From the NCBI RefSeq assembly GCF_018263855.1, contig NZ_CP073318.1, forward strand, positions 1,426,001 to 1,490,000: a DNA stretch of 64,000 nucleotides. Reading direction: 5' to 3'. The stretch is from Kutzneria sp. CA-103260 (GTDB lineage: Bacteria > Actinomycetota > Actinomycetes > Mycobacteriales > Pseudonocardiaceae). Numbering within the stretch: the first letter of the stretch is position 1; every line of letters begins with the position of its first letter. The position numbers and the translations under genes were made by a program. Positions 1 through 8,768 of the stretch are shown here, one piece after another. The notes under the pieces are model-generated. The model saw nothing but the letters and a program-made list of their open reading frames with translations. It was not told the DNA's origin and did no database searches.

Positions 1-622
1 GATCCTGAGCTGGGCCGGCCGCACCTTCGGGGACCGGCTGGCGGTGGCCTCGTCGATGGCCGACACCGTGCTCGTCGACCTGGCCGCCCGCCACGCGCCC
101 GGCGTGCACGTGCTGTTCCTGGACACCGGCTACCACTTCCCGGAGACCATCGGCACCCGGGACGCGGTGGCCGCGGCCTACCCGATCCGGCTGGTCACGG
201 TCGCGCCCGAGCAGAGCGTGGCCGAGCAGGACCGCTGGTACGGGCCCCGGCTGTACGCCCGCGATCCGGACAAGTGCTGTGCCCTGCGCAAGATCGCGCC
301 GCTGGACGCGGTGCTGGAGCACTACGACGCCTGGGTCACCGGCTTGCGCCGGGACGAGTCGCCGACCAGGGCGGACACGCCGGTGATCGGCTGGGACGAC
401 CGCCGGGGCAAGCTGAAGATCAGCCCGCTGGCCGGCTGGACGGCCGATGATGTGCGCGATTACGCGGCACGGCACGGAGTTCTGCTCAATCCGCTGCTCG
501 GCGAGGGCTACCTGTCCATCGGCTGCCGTCCGTGCACCACCCGCGTCGCAGCGGGCGCGGACCCGCGCAGCGGCCGTTGGGCCGGCCGGGCCAAGACCGA
601 GTGCGGCCTGCACGGCCGATAA
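1..622 (+). CDS. cysH: CysH, adenylylsulfate/phosphoadenylylsulfate reductase (5' end outside window)
   Basis: Reduces activated sulfate (APS or PAPS) to sulfite in the cytoplasm. The reading frame is open from base 2 and already reads family sequence (FGDRLAVASSMADT) there, so the N-terminus lies upstream; 206 residues are visible. The nucleotide-binding part has the LFLDTGYHFPET motif. A CC pair (DKCCALRK) and a CxxC (GCRPC) are present; in this family these bind the 4Fe-4S cluster of APS-type reductases. The C-terminal ECGLH carries the catalytic cysteine. I therefore favour the APS-reducing type normal in actinobacteria. It is first in a run with cysD and cysN, 57 bp upstream of cysD. Confidence 0.95.
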   Translation, partial: ILSWAGRTFGDRLAVASSMADTVLVDLAARHAPGVHVLFLDTGYHFPETIGTRDAVAAAYPIRLVTVAPEQSVAEQDRWYGPRLYARDPDKCCALRKIAPLDAVLEHYDAWVTGLRRDESPTRADTPVIGWDDRRGKLKISPLAGWTADDVRDYAARHGVLLNPLLGEGYLSIGCRPCTTRVAAGADPRSGRWAGRAKTECGLHGR

Positions 623-679
623 ACCGCACCACAAGATCCGGCGGAACCGCCGCCCGCCGCGACCGAAAGGGGTTTCGGT

Positions 680-1597
680 GTGAGGGCGACGACCCGAGCA
701 CGGCACATCCTCTCCCATCTGGCCGCCCTGGAGGCGGAGTCGGTGCACGTGCTCCGCGAGGTGGCGGCGGAGTTCGAGCGCCCGGTGCTGCTGTTCTCCG
801 GCGGCAAGGACTCGACGGTGATGCTGCACCTGGCCCGCAAGGCCTTCCTGCCGGCGCCGGTCCCGTTCCCACTGTTGCATGTGGACACCGGGCACAACTT
901 CCCGGAGACGCTGGAGTTCCGCGACCGCACGGTGGACCGGTTCGGGGTACGGCTGCTGGTCGCCGAGGTTCAGTCCTATTTGGACGCCGGGCTGCTCCAG
1001 GAGCGGACCGACGGCACCCGCAACCCGCTGCAGACCGTGCCGCTGCTGCGGGCCATCGAGGCCAACCGGTTCGACGCCGTGCTCGGCGGCGGCCGCCGTG
1101 ACGAGGAGAAGGCCCGGGCCAAGGAGCGGGTCTTCTCGCTGCGCGACGAGTTCGGCCAGTGGGACCCGCGCCGGCAGCGGCCGGAGCTGTGGCGGCTGTA
1201 CAACGGGCGGCACCGGCCCGGCGAGCACGTGCGCGTGTTCCCCCTCTCCAACTGGACCGAGCTGGACGTCTGGGGCTACGTCCGGGCCGAGGACATCGAG
1301 CTGCCCAGCCTCTACTTCACCCACCGGCGAACGGTTTTCCGACGCGACGGCATGTGGCTCGCGCCGGGGTCGTGGGGCGGGCCCGGCGACGGGGAGCCGG
1401 TGCAGGAGCGAGCGGTCCGTTACCGCACGGTCGGTGACATGTCCTGCACCGGCGCCGTCGACTCGCCCGCGTCGTCGGTGGACGAGGTGATCGCCGAGAT
1501 CGCCGCGTCCCGCGTGACGGAACGGGGTTCCAGCCGTGCCGACGACCGGCTGTCCGAGGCCGCCATGGAGGACCGCAAGCGGGAGGGCTACTTCTGA
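680..1597 (+). CDS. cysD: Sulfate adenylyltransferase subunit 2 (CysD)
   Basis: Small catalytic subunit of ATP sulfurylase, which makes APS from ATP and sulfate with CysN. The product is 305 aa, the usual family length. It has the PP-loop motif SGGKDST near residue 40, followed by LLHVDTGHNFPET and the GGGRRDEEKARAKER segment, all standard for CysD. A GTG start follows an AAAGGGG ribosome-binding site. The stop overlaps the cysN start (TGATG), indicating translational coupling. Confidence 0.96.
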   Translation: MRATTRARHILSHLAALEAESVHVLREVAAEFERPVLLFSGGKDSTVMLHLARKAFLPAPVPFPLLHVDTGHNFPETLEFRDRTVDRFGVRLLVAEVQSYLDAGLLQERTDGTRNPLQTVPLLRAIEANRFDAVLGGGRRDEEKARAKERVFSLRDEFGQWDPRRQRPELWRLYNGRHRPGEHVRVFPLSNWTELDVWGYVRAEDIELPSLYFTHRRTVFRRDGMWLAPGSWGGPGDGEPVQERAVRYRTVGDMSCTGAVDSPASSVDEVIAEIAASRVTERGSSRADDRLSEAAMEDRKREGYF

Positions 1598-2877
1598 TGA
1601 CTACCACTGAGTCGGTCCCCGTGGTTGATTCGGCCCGCGGCGACCTGCTGCGGCTGGCCACCGCCGGCAGCGTCGACGACGGCAAGTCCACCCTGGTCGG
1701 GCGGCTGCTGCACGACACCAGCGCGGTGCTGCCCGACCAGCTCGACGCGGTCCGCCGGGCCTCGCTGCGCCGCGGCCTGGCCGACACCGACCTCGCGCTG
1801 CTCACCGACGGGCTGCGGGCCGAGCGGGAGCAGGGCATCACGATCGACGTCGCGTACCGGTACTTCGCCACGGCCCGCCGGCGGTTCATCCTCGCCGACA
1901 CCCCGGGGCACGTGCAGTACACCAGGAACATGGTCACCGGCGCGTCCACCGCCGAGCTGGCCGTGATCCTGGTGGACGCGCGGCACGGCTTCGTGGAGCA
2001 GACCGGCCGGCACACCGTGGTCTCGGCGCTGCTGCGGGTCCCGCACGTGGTGCTGGCGGTGAACAAGATGGACCTCGTCGGCTACGCCGAGGACCGCTTC
2101 GCCGAGATCGCCGGGGAGTTCACCGAGTACGCCGGCCGGCTGGGCCTGGCCGACGTGCGGGCGATCCCGATTTCCGCGCTGTGCGGGGACAACGTGGTGG
2201 CGGCCAGCCCGAACATGAGCTGGCACACCGGTCCGACGCTGCTGGAGCACCTGGAGACGGTCGAGACCCAGGACGGCCTGGAGGCGACCCGGCTGCCCGT
2301 GCAGTACGTCATCCGGGCCGGCGATTTCCGTGGCTACGCCGGGCAGTTGTCGGCCGGCGTGCTCCGGGCCGGGGACGAGGTGGCGATCCTGCCGTCCGGC
2401 CGCCGCACCCGGATCACCGGGCTCTACCTCAACGGAATGCCGGTGGACGAGGCGTTCGCGCCGCAGTCGGTGGTGGTGGGCCTGGCCGACGCCATGGACG
2501 TGGCCCGTGGTGACCTGATCGCGCCGGTGGTGGCCATGCCGGACCCGGTGGACCGGCTGCGCGTGGTCGCCTGCCAGCTGTCCGCGCGGCCACTGCGCGC
2601 CGGCGACCGGGTGTTGTTGCGGCACACCACAAGGACCGTGCGCGCGGTGGTGGAGTCGATCACGCAGCGGCTGGACGTGCACTCCCTGAGCGTCGACAAC
2701 GCGATGAACACCTTGCACACCAACGACATCGCCGTCGTGTCGGTGCGGACCGCGGAGCCGGTCGCCGCCGACTCCTATGCGGACAACCGGCACTGCGGCT
2801 CGGTCCTGCTCATCGACGAGGCCACCGGCGACACGCTGACGGCCGGGATGGTGGGCTTACCGCCGTGGTGGCCGTGA
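1597..2877 (+). CDS. cysN: Sulfate adenylyltransferase subunit 1 (CysN), GTPase
   Basis: GTP-hydrolysing subunit of ATP sulfurylase. The 426-aa product has the translation-factor GTPase motifs in order: G1 (SVDDGKST, about residue 25), G3 (DTPGHVQY, about 105) and G4 (NKMD, about 155), then two beta-barrel domains. There is no C-terminal APS-kinase (CysC) extension, which fits direct APS reduction by the neighbouring CysH. The start overlaps the cysD stop, and the end overlaps the next gene by GTGA. Confidence 0.95.
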   Translation: MTTTESVPVVDSARGDLLRLATAGSVDDGKSTLVGRLLHDTSAVLPDQLDAVRRASLRRGLADTDLALLTDGLRAEREQGITIDVAYRYFATARRRFILADTPGHVQYTRNMVTGASTAELAVILVDARHGFVEQTGRHTVVSALLRVPHVVLAVNKMDLVGYAEDRFAEIAGEFTEYAGRLGLADVRAIPISALCGDNVVAASPNMSWHTGPTLLEHLETVETQDGLEATRLPVQYVIRAGDFRGYAGQLSAGVLRAGDEVAILPSGRRTRITGLYLNGMPVDEAFAPQSVVVGLADAMDVARGDLIAPVVAMPDPVDRLRVVACQLSARPLRAGDRVLLRHTTRTVRAVVESITQRLDVHSLSVDNAMNTLHTNDIAVVSVRTAEPVAADSYADNRHCGSVLLIDEATGDTLTAGMVGLPPWWP

Positions 2878-3902
2878 GACGGCTCTTGCCTCTCGTCGCC
2901 GCGGCCCTGCTGGTGGCCGGCTGCGGTTCGGCTGTGACGGAAAACCGGCTGCGGCTGGGGTATCTGGGCAATCTGACCCACGTCACCCCGATCATCGGCG
3001 TAGCCAACGGGTTCTTCGCCAAGGCGCTGGGCTCCACCCCGCTGTCCACCCAGGTCTTCAACGCCGGCCCGGCGGAGATGACCGCCCTGCTCGGTGGCCA
3101 GCTCGACGCCGCCTATGTGGGACCGTCCTCGGCTCTGAACGGCTACGTCCGCAGCCACGGCCAGGCGCTGAAGATCGTCGCCGGCGCCACCGTGGGCGGC
3201 GCCGAACTGGTCGTCCGGCCGACCATCAGTTCCGTTGACGATCTGCGGGGCAAGACGGTGGCGACACCGCAACTCGGCAACACCCAGGACGTGGCGCTGC
3301 GGTACTGGCTCAACCAGCACGGCCTGCACGCCACCACCGACGACGGCGGCGGCGACGTCTCCATTCGCCCGCAGGACAACGCCACCACCCTCGACCAGTT
3401 CCGCGCCGGCAAGATCGACGGGGCCTGGCTGCCCGAGCCGTGGGCGTCCCGGCTGGTCGTGTCGGCCCAGGCCAAGATGCTGGTGGACGAGCGCGACCTG
3501 TGGCCGGACGGCCGTTTCGCCAGCGCCGACCTCGTCGTGTCGACCACCTTCCTGCGCGGCCACCCCGACATCGTGCGCCGGCTCATCGATGGAGAACTGG
3601 CCGCCGACGACTGGATTTCCGCCAACGCCGCCAAGGCGCGGAGCACGGTGAACACCGAGCTGCGCCAGATCACCGGGGCCACCCTGACCGACGCCGAGAT
3701 CACCCGGGCCTGGGGCGAGCAGGAGGTCGCCGCCGATCCGCTGGCCGCGACCGTCGGCGTGCAGGCCGATCATGCCGTGACCGTCGGCCTGATGTCGGCG
3801 ACGGATCTGCGCGGGTTCGTGGACGTCGGGCAGCTGAACGAAGAACTGGTGGCCCGGGGGAGACCGGGCGTGGACGACGCCGGTCTGGGGGCCAAGCAAT
3901 GA
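2874..3902 (+). CDS. ABC transporter substrate-binding lipoprotein, sulfonate/taurine type
   Basis: Extracellular lipid-anchored receptor of a sulfonate-, taurine- or nitrate-type importer, about 342 aa. A hydrophobic signal ends in the lipobox LVAGC within the first 20 residues. The body has SsuA/TauA family features: LGYLGNLTHVTPIIGVANGFF, then GGQLDAAYVGPSSAL and DDLRGKTVATPQLGNTQD. Several in-frame GTG codons (2865, 2868, 2874) are possible starts; 2874 is chosen because it overlaps the cysN stop as GTGA. The position after cysHDN supports a sulfur source as substrate, but the exact ligand is inferred. Confidence 0.88.
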   Translation: MRRLLPLVAAALLVAGCGSAVTENRLRLGYLGNLTHVTPIIGVANGFFAKALGSTPLSTQVFNAGPAEMTALLGGQLDAAYVGPSSALNGYVRSHGQALKIVAGATVGGAELVVRPTISSVDDLRGKTVATPQLGNTQDVALRYWLNQHGLHATTDDGGGDVSIRPQDNATTLDQFRAGKIDGAWLPEPWASRLVVSAQAKMLVDERDLWPDGRFASADLVVSTTFLRGHPDIVRRLIDGELAADDWISANAAKARSTVNTELRQITGATLTDAEITRAWGEQEVAADPLAATVGVQADHAVTVGLMSATDLRGFVDVGQLNEELVARGRPGVDDAGLGAKQ

Positions 3903-4678
3903 CCGCGAGCACCGGCCAGACGACTCAGCGGATGGTGGGCCGCATTGCCGTCACCCTGACCGGCGTGGGCAAGGCATTCGGTGGCGGGCCGCCGGTGCTG
4001 GAGGACGTCTCGCTGTCCGTGCGCCCTGGCGAATTCGTCTGCCTGCTGGGGGCTTCCGGCTGTGGCAAGTCCACCTTGCTCAACCTGATCGCCGGCCTGG
4101 ACACGCCGACCGCCGGCCGGGTCGAGCTGGCCGGGGGACACGCGGCGCTGATGTTCCAGGAGGCCGCGCTGTTCCCGTGGCTGACGGCGGCCCGCAACGT
4201 CGAGCTCGCGCTGCGGCTGCGCGGGGTGCCGCGGCGGGAGCGGGCGGCCGAGGCGAAGCGGCTGTTGTCGTTGGTGCGCCTGGAACAAGCCTGGAACAAA
4301 CGCCCGCACGAGCTGTCGGGCGGGATGCGGCAGCGGGTGGCGCTGGCCCGGTCGCTGGCCCAGGGCAGCGAGGTGCTGCTGATGGACGAGCCGTTCGCGG
4401 CGCTGGACGCGATCACCCGGGACGTGCTGCACGAGGAGCTGATCCGGCTGTGGCGGCATGCCCGGTTCAGCACGGTTTTCGTGACCCACAACGTGCGCGA
4501 GGCGGTGCGGCTGGCCGAGCGGGTGGTGCTGCTGACGTCGCTCCCGGGCCGGATCGCCCGGGAGTGGACCGTGGACATCCCGCACCCGCGCCGGATCGAG
4601 GACCCGGCGGTGGCCGGGCTGTCGCTGGAGATCACCGAGCACCTGCGGGAGGAGATCCGCCGCCATGGCCAGACCTGA
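3899..4678 (+). CDS. ABC transporter ATP-binding protein, SsuB/TauB-like
   Basis: Energises the sulfonate-type importer from the cytoplasmic side. The 259-aa protein has Walker A (GASGCGKST), the signature LSGGMRQRVALARSLA and Walker B (LLMDEPFAALD), with a His switch (VFVTHNVREA). The start at 3899 makes an ATGA overlap with the binding-protein stop. The frame stays open upstream to 3440, but that part only shadows the previous gene. The 3' end overlaps the permease by 14 nt. Confidence 0.93.
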   Translation: MTASTGQTTQRMVGRIAVTLTGVGKAFGGGPPVLEDVSLSVRPGEFVCLLGASGCGKSTLLNLIAGLDTPTAGRVELAGGHAALMFQEAALFPWLTAARNVELALRLRGVPRRERAAEAKRLLSLVRLEQAWNKRPHELSGGMRQRVALARSLAQGSEVLLMDEPFAALDAITRDVLHEELIRLWRHARFSTVFVTHNVREAVRLAERVVLLTSLPGRIAREWTVDIPHPRRIEDPAVAGLSLEITEHLREEIRRHGQT

Positions 4679-5534
4679 GAGCAACGGACTGGCCCGGCTG
4701 GAGGCGGGCCTGGACTCGCTGGCCGGCGCCCGAACCAGGCAGCGGCGCGGACTCCGTCGGCAGTTGCTGCCGCCGCTGGTCGCGGTCGCGGTGGTGCTGG
4801 CCGCCTGGCAAGGACTGTATCTGGCCGGCGTGCAACCCGACTGGGTGCTTCCCGGACCGGGCGAGGTGTGGCAGTCCCTGGCCGCCGCGGCCGGCCAGGG
4901 CGAGGTGTGGTCCAGTGTGTGGAACAGCGTTTCGCGTGGCGGACTCGGCTTCCTGGTCTCGGTGGCGATCGGCACGCCGCTGGGCATTGTCGTCGGGCGG
5001 ATCCGGTCGGTGCGCACGGCGATCGGGCCGATCCTGTCCGGGCTGCAGAACCTGCCCTCGGTGGCGTGGGTGCCGCCGGCGGTCATCTTCTTCGGAGTCA
5101 CGCCCGGCGCCATCTACACGGTGGTGCTGCTGGGGGCGGTGCCGTCCATCGCCAACGGCCTGGTGTCCGGCCTGGGCCAGGTGCCGCCGCTGTACCTGAA
5201 GGTGGGCCGCAATCTGGGCGCCACCGGGCTTTCCTCGGTGCGGCACGTGTTGCTGCCGGCGGCGCTGCCCGGTTATGTGGCCGGGCTCCGGCAGGGCTGG
5301 GCCTTCGCCTGGCGGTCGCTGATGGCCGCCGAGATCATCGCGACCTCGGCCTCGCTCGGCCACGGCCTGGGCCAGCTGCTCAAACAGGCCCAGGACACCA
5401 ACGACATGGCGCTGGCCTTCGGCGCCATCGCGCTGGTGCTGGTCGTCGGCATCGGGGTGAACCAGCTGGTGTTCTCCCCGCTGGAGCGGCGGGTGCTGCG
5501 GGCCCACGGTCTGTCCACTATGGACTCTTGGTGA
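4665..5534 (+). CDS. ABC transporter permease, SsuC/TauC-like
   Basis: Membrane channel subunit of the importer, 289 aa with about six hydrophobic helices after a charged N-terminal tail of roughly 40 residues. The family motif for contact with the ATPase lies around the GRNLGATGLSSVRHVLLPAALPG segment. It overlaps the ATPase gene and ends the sulfur operon. The stop codon lies inside an 18-bp perfect palindrome at 5531-5548. Confidence 0.93.
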   Translation: MARPESNGLARLEAGLDSLAGARTRQRRGLRRQLLPPLVAVAVVLAAWQGLYLAGVQPDWVLPGPGEVWQSLAAAAGQGEVWSSVWNSVSRGGLGFLVSVAIGTPLGIVVGRIRSVRTAIGPILSGLQNLPSVAWVPPAVIFFGVTPGAIYTVVLLGAVPSIANGLVSGLGQVPPLYLKVGRNLGATGLSSVRHVLLPAALPGYVAGLRQGWAFAWRSLMAAEIIATSASLGHGLGQLLKQAQDTNDMALAFGAIALVLVVGIGVNQLVFSPLERRVLRAHGLSTMDSW

Positions 5535-5565
5535 CCGGATCCGGTCACTCGGCTGACCGGATCCG
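5531..5565. promoter_or_regulatory. Palindrome and direct repeat at the end of the sulfur operon
   Basis: GTGACCGGATCCGGTCAC (5531-5548) is a perfect 18-bp palindrome overlapping the permease stop. TGACCGGATCCG is repeated at 5554-5565. There is no T-tract, so this could be a weak terminator or a protein-binding site for the secreted-protein gene at 5683. An imperfect inverted repeat (TTAGGAA, GGG, then TTCTTTACTAA; 5583-5603) follows. Confidence 0.45.
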
Positions 5566-5682
5566 CCGGTCGGCGGAAATTGTTAGGAAGGGTTCTTTAC
5601 TAAAGCGGGTGACGGGCCGTAAGCTCGGCGTCACCGCCGCCTTCGTTGTCCTGGCGGGAGCCGGGAGGCTACGGAGGCAACC

Positions 5683-6675
5683 ATGAGGAGACGAGCGATC
5701 GTCCCCGTCCTGACGTCCGGTCTGCTCGCGGCGCTCGCCGTGATCGCCATGGTGCTGTCCGGCGTCGGGCCGGCCACGGCCCAGCAGATGTCGGCCCAGC
5801 AGGCATCAGCGCAGCAGGCGTCGGCGGCGGCGCCGCACGGGTCCCAGCAGACGTTCCTGACCTTCTACGGCTGGTGGGACAACACCCCGCCGGGCGGCGA
5901 CATCTCCTACCCGGGCCTGCACAAGACCGCGGGCGGCACCGGCACCTGGGCGGATCCCATCACGTTCGCCACCTCCACCAAGGAGGTCAAGGCCGGCGGC
6001 CGAATCTACGTGCCGCGGGTGGGCAAGTACTTCATCATGGAGGACGACTGCGAGGAGTGCGACGCGGACTGGAACGGCAAGGGCCCCAACGGCGGTCCCA
6101 AGCTGTCCCACTTCGACCTGTGGCTCGGTGGCAAGGGCGGCGACCCGATCAAGGCCATCGACTGCGAGGACGCGCTGACGAACTACAACTCCGACGGCAC
6201 GCCGGTGATGGAGTCGGTGATCGTGGACCCGCCGTCGAACGAGAAGGTCAGCGCCGACCCGATCTTCAACACCAAGACCGGCGAGTGCTACGGCGGGGCC
6301 AAGCCCATCACCACTGTCGGGCCGTACAAGAGCAAGGGCTCGAACGTGTGCCTCGACGATCCGGGCAACAGCACCAAGAACGGTTTCACGCTCGGCGTCA
6401 AGGCCTGTGACGGCTCGGCCGAGCAGAGCTTCACCTTCGATGGCACGTTCCTGAGCATCCACAACCTGTGCGCCGACTCCAAGGGCGGCAACATCCTGTT
6501 CAAGACGTGCACGGGCGGACCGACACAGCAGTGGTCGGAGAACCCGAACGGGACCATCTCCGACATCCAGACCGGCAAGAAGTGCTTCCGGGCGACGGCG
6601 ACCGCGGTGACCGCGGCCAGCTGCTCCGGCACGGCGGCGCAGTGGACCTTCCCCACGACCACGACCAAGCGCTGA
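5683..6675 (+). CDS. Secreted protein: fungal-like N-terminal domain plus ricin-type lectin domain
   Basis: Secreted protein of 330 aa. A signal sequence (residues 1-34, ending near ATAQQ) is followed by a short Gln/Ala/Ser repeat (MSAQQASAQQASAA). Residues about 55-200 form a compact domain with YGWWDNTPPGG, then GGTGTWADPITFAT, GGRIYVPRVGKYFIMEDDCEEC and a following FDLWLGG. From memory this arrangement is best known in fungal secreted proteins and probably forms a double-psi barrel-like fold. Residues about 205-330 look like a ricin B-type carbohydrate-binding trefoil (CLDDPGNSTKNG, CADSKGGN, QQWSENPNGTI). A GGAGG ribosome-binding site precedes ATG 5683. Binding or processing of an extracellular glycan is inferred; no catalytic residues are assigned. 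Confidence 0.8.
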   Translation: MRRRAIVPVLTSGLLAALAVIAMVLSGVGPATAQQMSAQQASAQQASAAAPHGSQQTFLTFYGWWDNTPPGGDISYPGLHKTAGGTGTWADPITFATSTKEVKAGGRIYVPRVGKYFIMEDDCEECDADWNGKGPNGGPKLSHFDLWLGGKGGDPIKAIDCEDALTNYNSDGTPVMESVIVDPPSNEKVSADPIFNTKTGECYGGAKPITTVGPYKSKGSNVCLDDPGNSTKNGFTLGVKACDGSAEQSFTFDGTFLSIHNLCADSKGGNILFKTCTGGPTQQWSENPNGTISDIQTGKKCFRATATAVTAASCSGTAAQWTFPTTTTKR

Positions 6676-6716
6676 GCTGGTCGGGTCTTTTCAAGCCCAG
6701 GCAGGGGCGGGACGTC

Positions 6717-6778
6717 GCCGGCTCCGACGCGCGTCAGGGTGCGCGAAGGAGCCGGCGGCGGACTGGGGCGTCCGCCGC
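6717..6778. terminator. Two adjacent, slightly overlapping hairpins
   Basis: GCCGGCTCC (6717-6725) pairs with GGAGCCGGC (6748-6756). GCGGCGGAC (6755-6763) pairs with GTCCGCCGC (6770-6778) across a 6-nt loop. The arms share two bases, so the two stems compete slightly. This is probably a terminator between the secreted-protein genes at 5683 and 6846, but there is no U-tract. Confidence 0.5.
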
Positions 6779-6845
6779 GCGTGAGAACTTGCCGCCAACA
6801 CTGCCGTTTCGCTGATCCATTCCCCATTTCCTCGGAGGCACTCAA

Positions 6846-8768
6846 GTGAACCGAAAGCGGGTCGTCGCGCTCGTGACGGCCACCCTGTGCGTCGCCGGCG
6901 GCCTGATGGCCTCGGGCCAGGCGGCCATCGGCGCCACCGGCAGCCACGCACTGACCAAACTGGACACCTCGGCGGCCAACCGCCGGGCCCCGATCCCCGG
7001 CCTGTACGACTGGAGCAAGGCCGGCTTCCGCGGCGGGCAGAACCTGCCCGGCGCAAGCGACATCAACCCCAGCGCCAGCTGCCAGATCACCCCTGCCCAG
7101 CTGGCCAGCACGTACAAGGTCATCCCGAACGACAACGTCGACGACACCAACGGCATCCAGGCCGCGATCGACAAGCTGCACAGCACCTGCTCGCCGTCGG
7201 CCAACTACAACAAGCTGAGCCTGATCACCTTCCCGGCCGGCACGCTCAACGTCACGCACGAGATCCACGTGGACGCCAACTACCTGGTGCTGCGCGGGGC
7301 CGGCACGGACGCGACGAAGTTCGTCTACGCGCCGGACAAGAACACCGAGTACGACGTGCTGACGCCGGACGGCGACCAGTGGGACCAGAAGAACATGAAC
7401 TACGACGACGGCTCCGGCGGATGGCTGTGGCCGGGTCGCGGTCTGTTCCGCGTGCAGTCGCGCCAGGTCGACCCCAGCTACGCCAGCGAGTACAAGAGCG
7501 CCCCGGCCAACCGCAAGGACATCTTCGAGGGCACGATCAACGTGCACTGGAAGGCCGGCGCCAAGCTGCGGGCCAAGCCCGGTGACAAGGGCTTCGCCGC
7601 CCGCACCGGCGACAAGGTGGTCTACCTGGACACCAGCGCCAAGACCACCAACATGAAGGTCGGCGGCTTCATCAACATCCGGGCGGCCAACTCCGTCAAC
7701 TTCTACAAGTCGATGGACGCCTACCCGACCACGTGGCCGCTGGAGAACCTGCACATGCGTCAGCAGTGGTTCACCATCACCGCGATCGACACCAAGAACC
7801 ACACGGTGTCCATCGACAAGCCGCTCGAGTACGACGTGCCGGTGGACTCCACTTCGGACGGTTCGGCGCCGATCGACGGCACCGTCTACGCGTCCAAGGC
7901 CTCGCCGATCGTGGACCCGATCGTCGGCGTCGGCTTCGAGAACTTCTCCTACACCCAGGTCGCGCCGCCCGGCGTCACCCAGGCCCAGGCCAAGGACAAC
8001 TACGGCAACCTGGCGCCGTCGCTGGCCATGCAGGGCATCGTGTTCAAGTGGGCGGCCAACGACTGGGTGACCGGCATCCACGCGATCATGACCGGCTCGC
8101 ACCCGATCGTGACCGAGGAGGCCAAGAACCTCCAGATCGTCAACAACGAGCTGGACGGCTCGTGGAACAAGGGCAAGGGCGGCAACGGCTACTTCCGCGG
8201 CTCCCGGGTGTGGGACTCGCTCTACGCCGGCAACACCACCCGCGACCTGCGGCACTTCACGTTCCAGTGGTCCGCGTCGGGCAACGTCGTGATCGGCAAC
8301 GACATCGACTCCGACTTCAACATCCACGGCGGCTACGAGCGCAACAACCTGTTCGAGGACAACACGAACGCCGTCTCCTACGCCCACCGGTCCGGCAACT
8401 GCACCGCGCACTGCGGTGACGAGGGCAACGACCCGCCGGACGACTCGACGTGGTTCCCGATCTACTGGTCGACCGGTCAGAAGGCGGTCAAGTGGTCCGG
8501 CTCTTCGGGCCCGCGCAACGTCTTCTTCAACAACACGATGACCAAGCAGGTCACTGCCGGGGCCGCGTTCACGCCGTACTACGACAGCCACAACACGATC
8601 TACCAGTTCGGCTGGGACGGCACGGGCTTCCACCACCTGGACATCGGTGGCAAGCCCATTGTGGACTGGGCGCACAACGAGCAGGCGGACTACACCAAGG
8701 GGCACGGCGTGGACGTGTCCAAGACCGACAGCGGTCCGTCGCTGTTCCTGAAGTCGGTGGCCAAATGA
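6846..8768 (+). CDS. Large secreted right-handed beta-helix protein (pectate-lyase-like fold)
   Basis: Secreted protein of 640 aa with an N-terminal signal (residues 1-30, ending around AAIGATG). Residues about 95-150 (NDNVDDTNGIQAAID, then ITFPAGTLNVTHEIHV) match the opening of pectate-lyase/pectin-degradation superfamily helices. The later half has Asn-rich rungs (LQIVNNELDG, NVVIGNDIDSD, NNLFEDNTN) typical of parallel beta-helices. The likely role is binding or cleaving an extracellular polysaccharide; no substrate can be named. GTG start with a GGAGG site upstream. The stop overlaps the next gene (ATGA), so the two are co-translated. Confidence 0.8.
   Translation: MNRKRVVALVTATLCVAGGLMASGQAAIGATGSHALTKLDTSAANRRAPIPGLYDWSKAGFRGGQNLPGASDINPSASCQITPAQLASTYKVIPNDNVDDTNGIQAAIDKLHSTCSPSANYNKLSLITFPAGTLNVTHEIHVDANYLVLRGAGTDATKFVYAPDKNTEYDVLTPDGDQWDQKNMNYDDGSGGWLWPGRGLFRVQSRQVDPSYASEYKSAPANRKDIFEGTINVHWKAGAKLRAKPGDKGFAARTGDKVVYLDTSAKTTNMKVGGFINIRAANSVNFYKSMDAYPTTWPLENLHMRQQWFTITAIDTKNHTVSIDKPLEYDVPVDSTSDGSAPIDGTVYASKASPIVDPIVGVGFENFSYTQVAPPGVTQAQAKDNYGNLAPSLAMQGIVFKWAANDWVTGIHAIMTGSHPIVTEEAKNLQIVNNELDGSWNKGKGGNGYFRGSRVWDSLYAGNTTRDLRHFTFQWSASGNVVIGNDIDSDFNIHGGYERNNLFEDNTNAVSYAHRSGNCTAHCGDEGNDPPDDSTWFPIYWSTGQKAVKWSGSSGPRNVFFNNTMTKQVTAGAAFTPYYDSHNTIYQFGWDGTGFHHLDIGGKPIVDWAHNEQADYTKGHGVDVSKTDSGPSLFLKSVAK

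Noticed and set aside
6288..8705. Long minus-strand open frame (805 codons) opposite the beta-helix gene
   Set aside because: It mirrors the plus-strand gene, is rich in Val/Gly/Arg/Asp without family motifs, and the plus strand has signal peptide, ribosome-binding site and family features.
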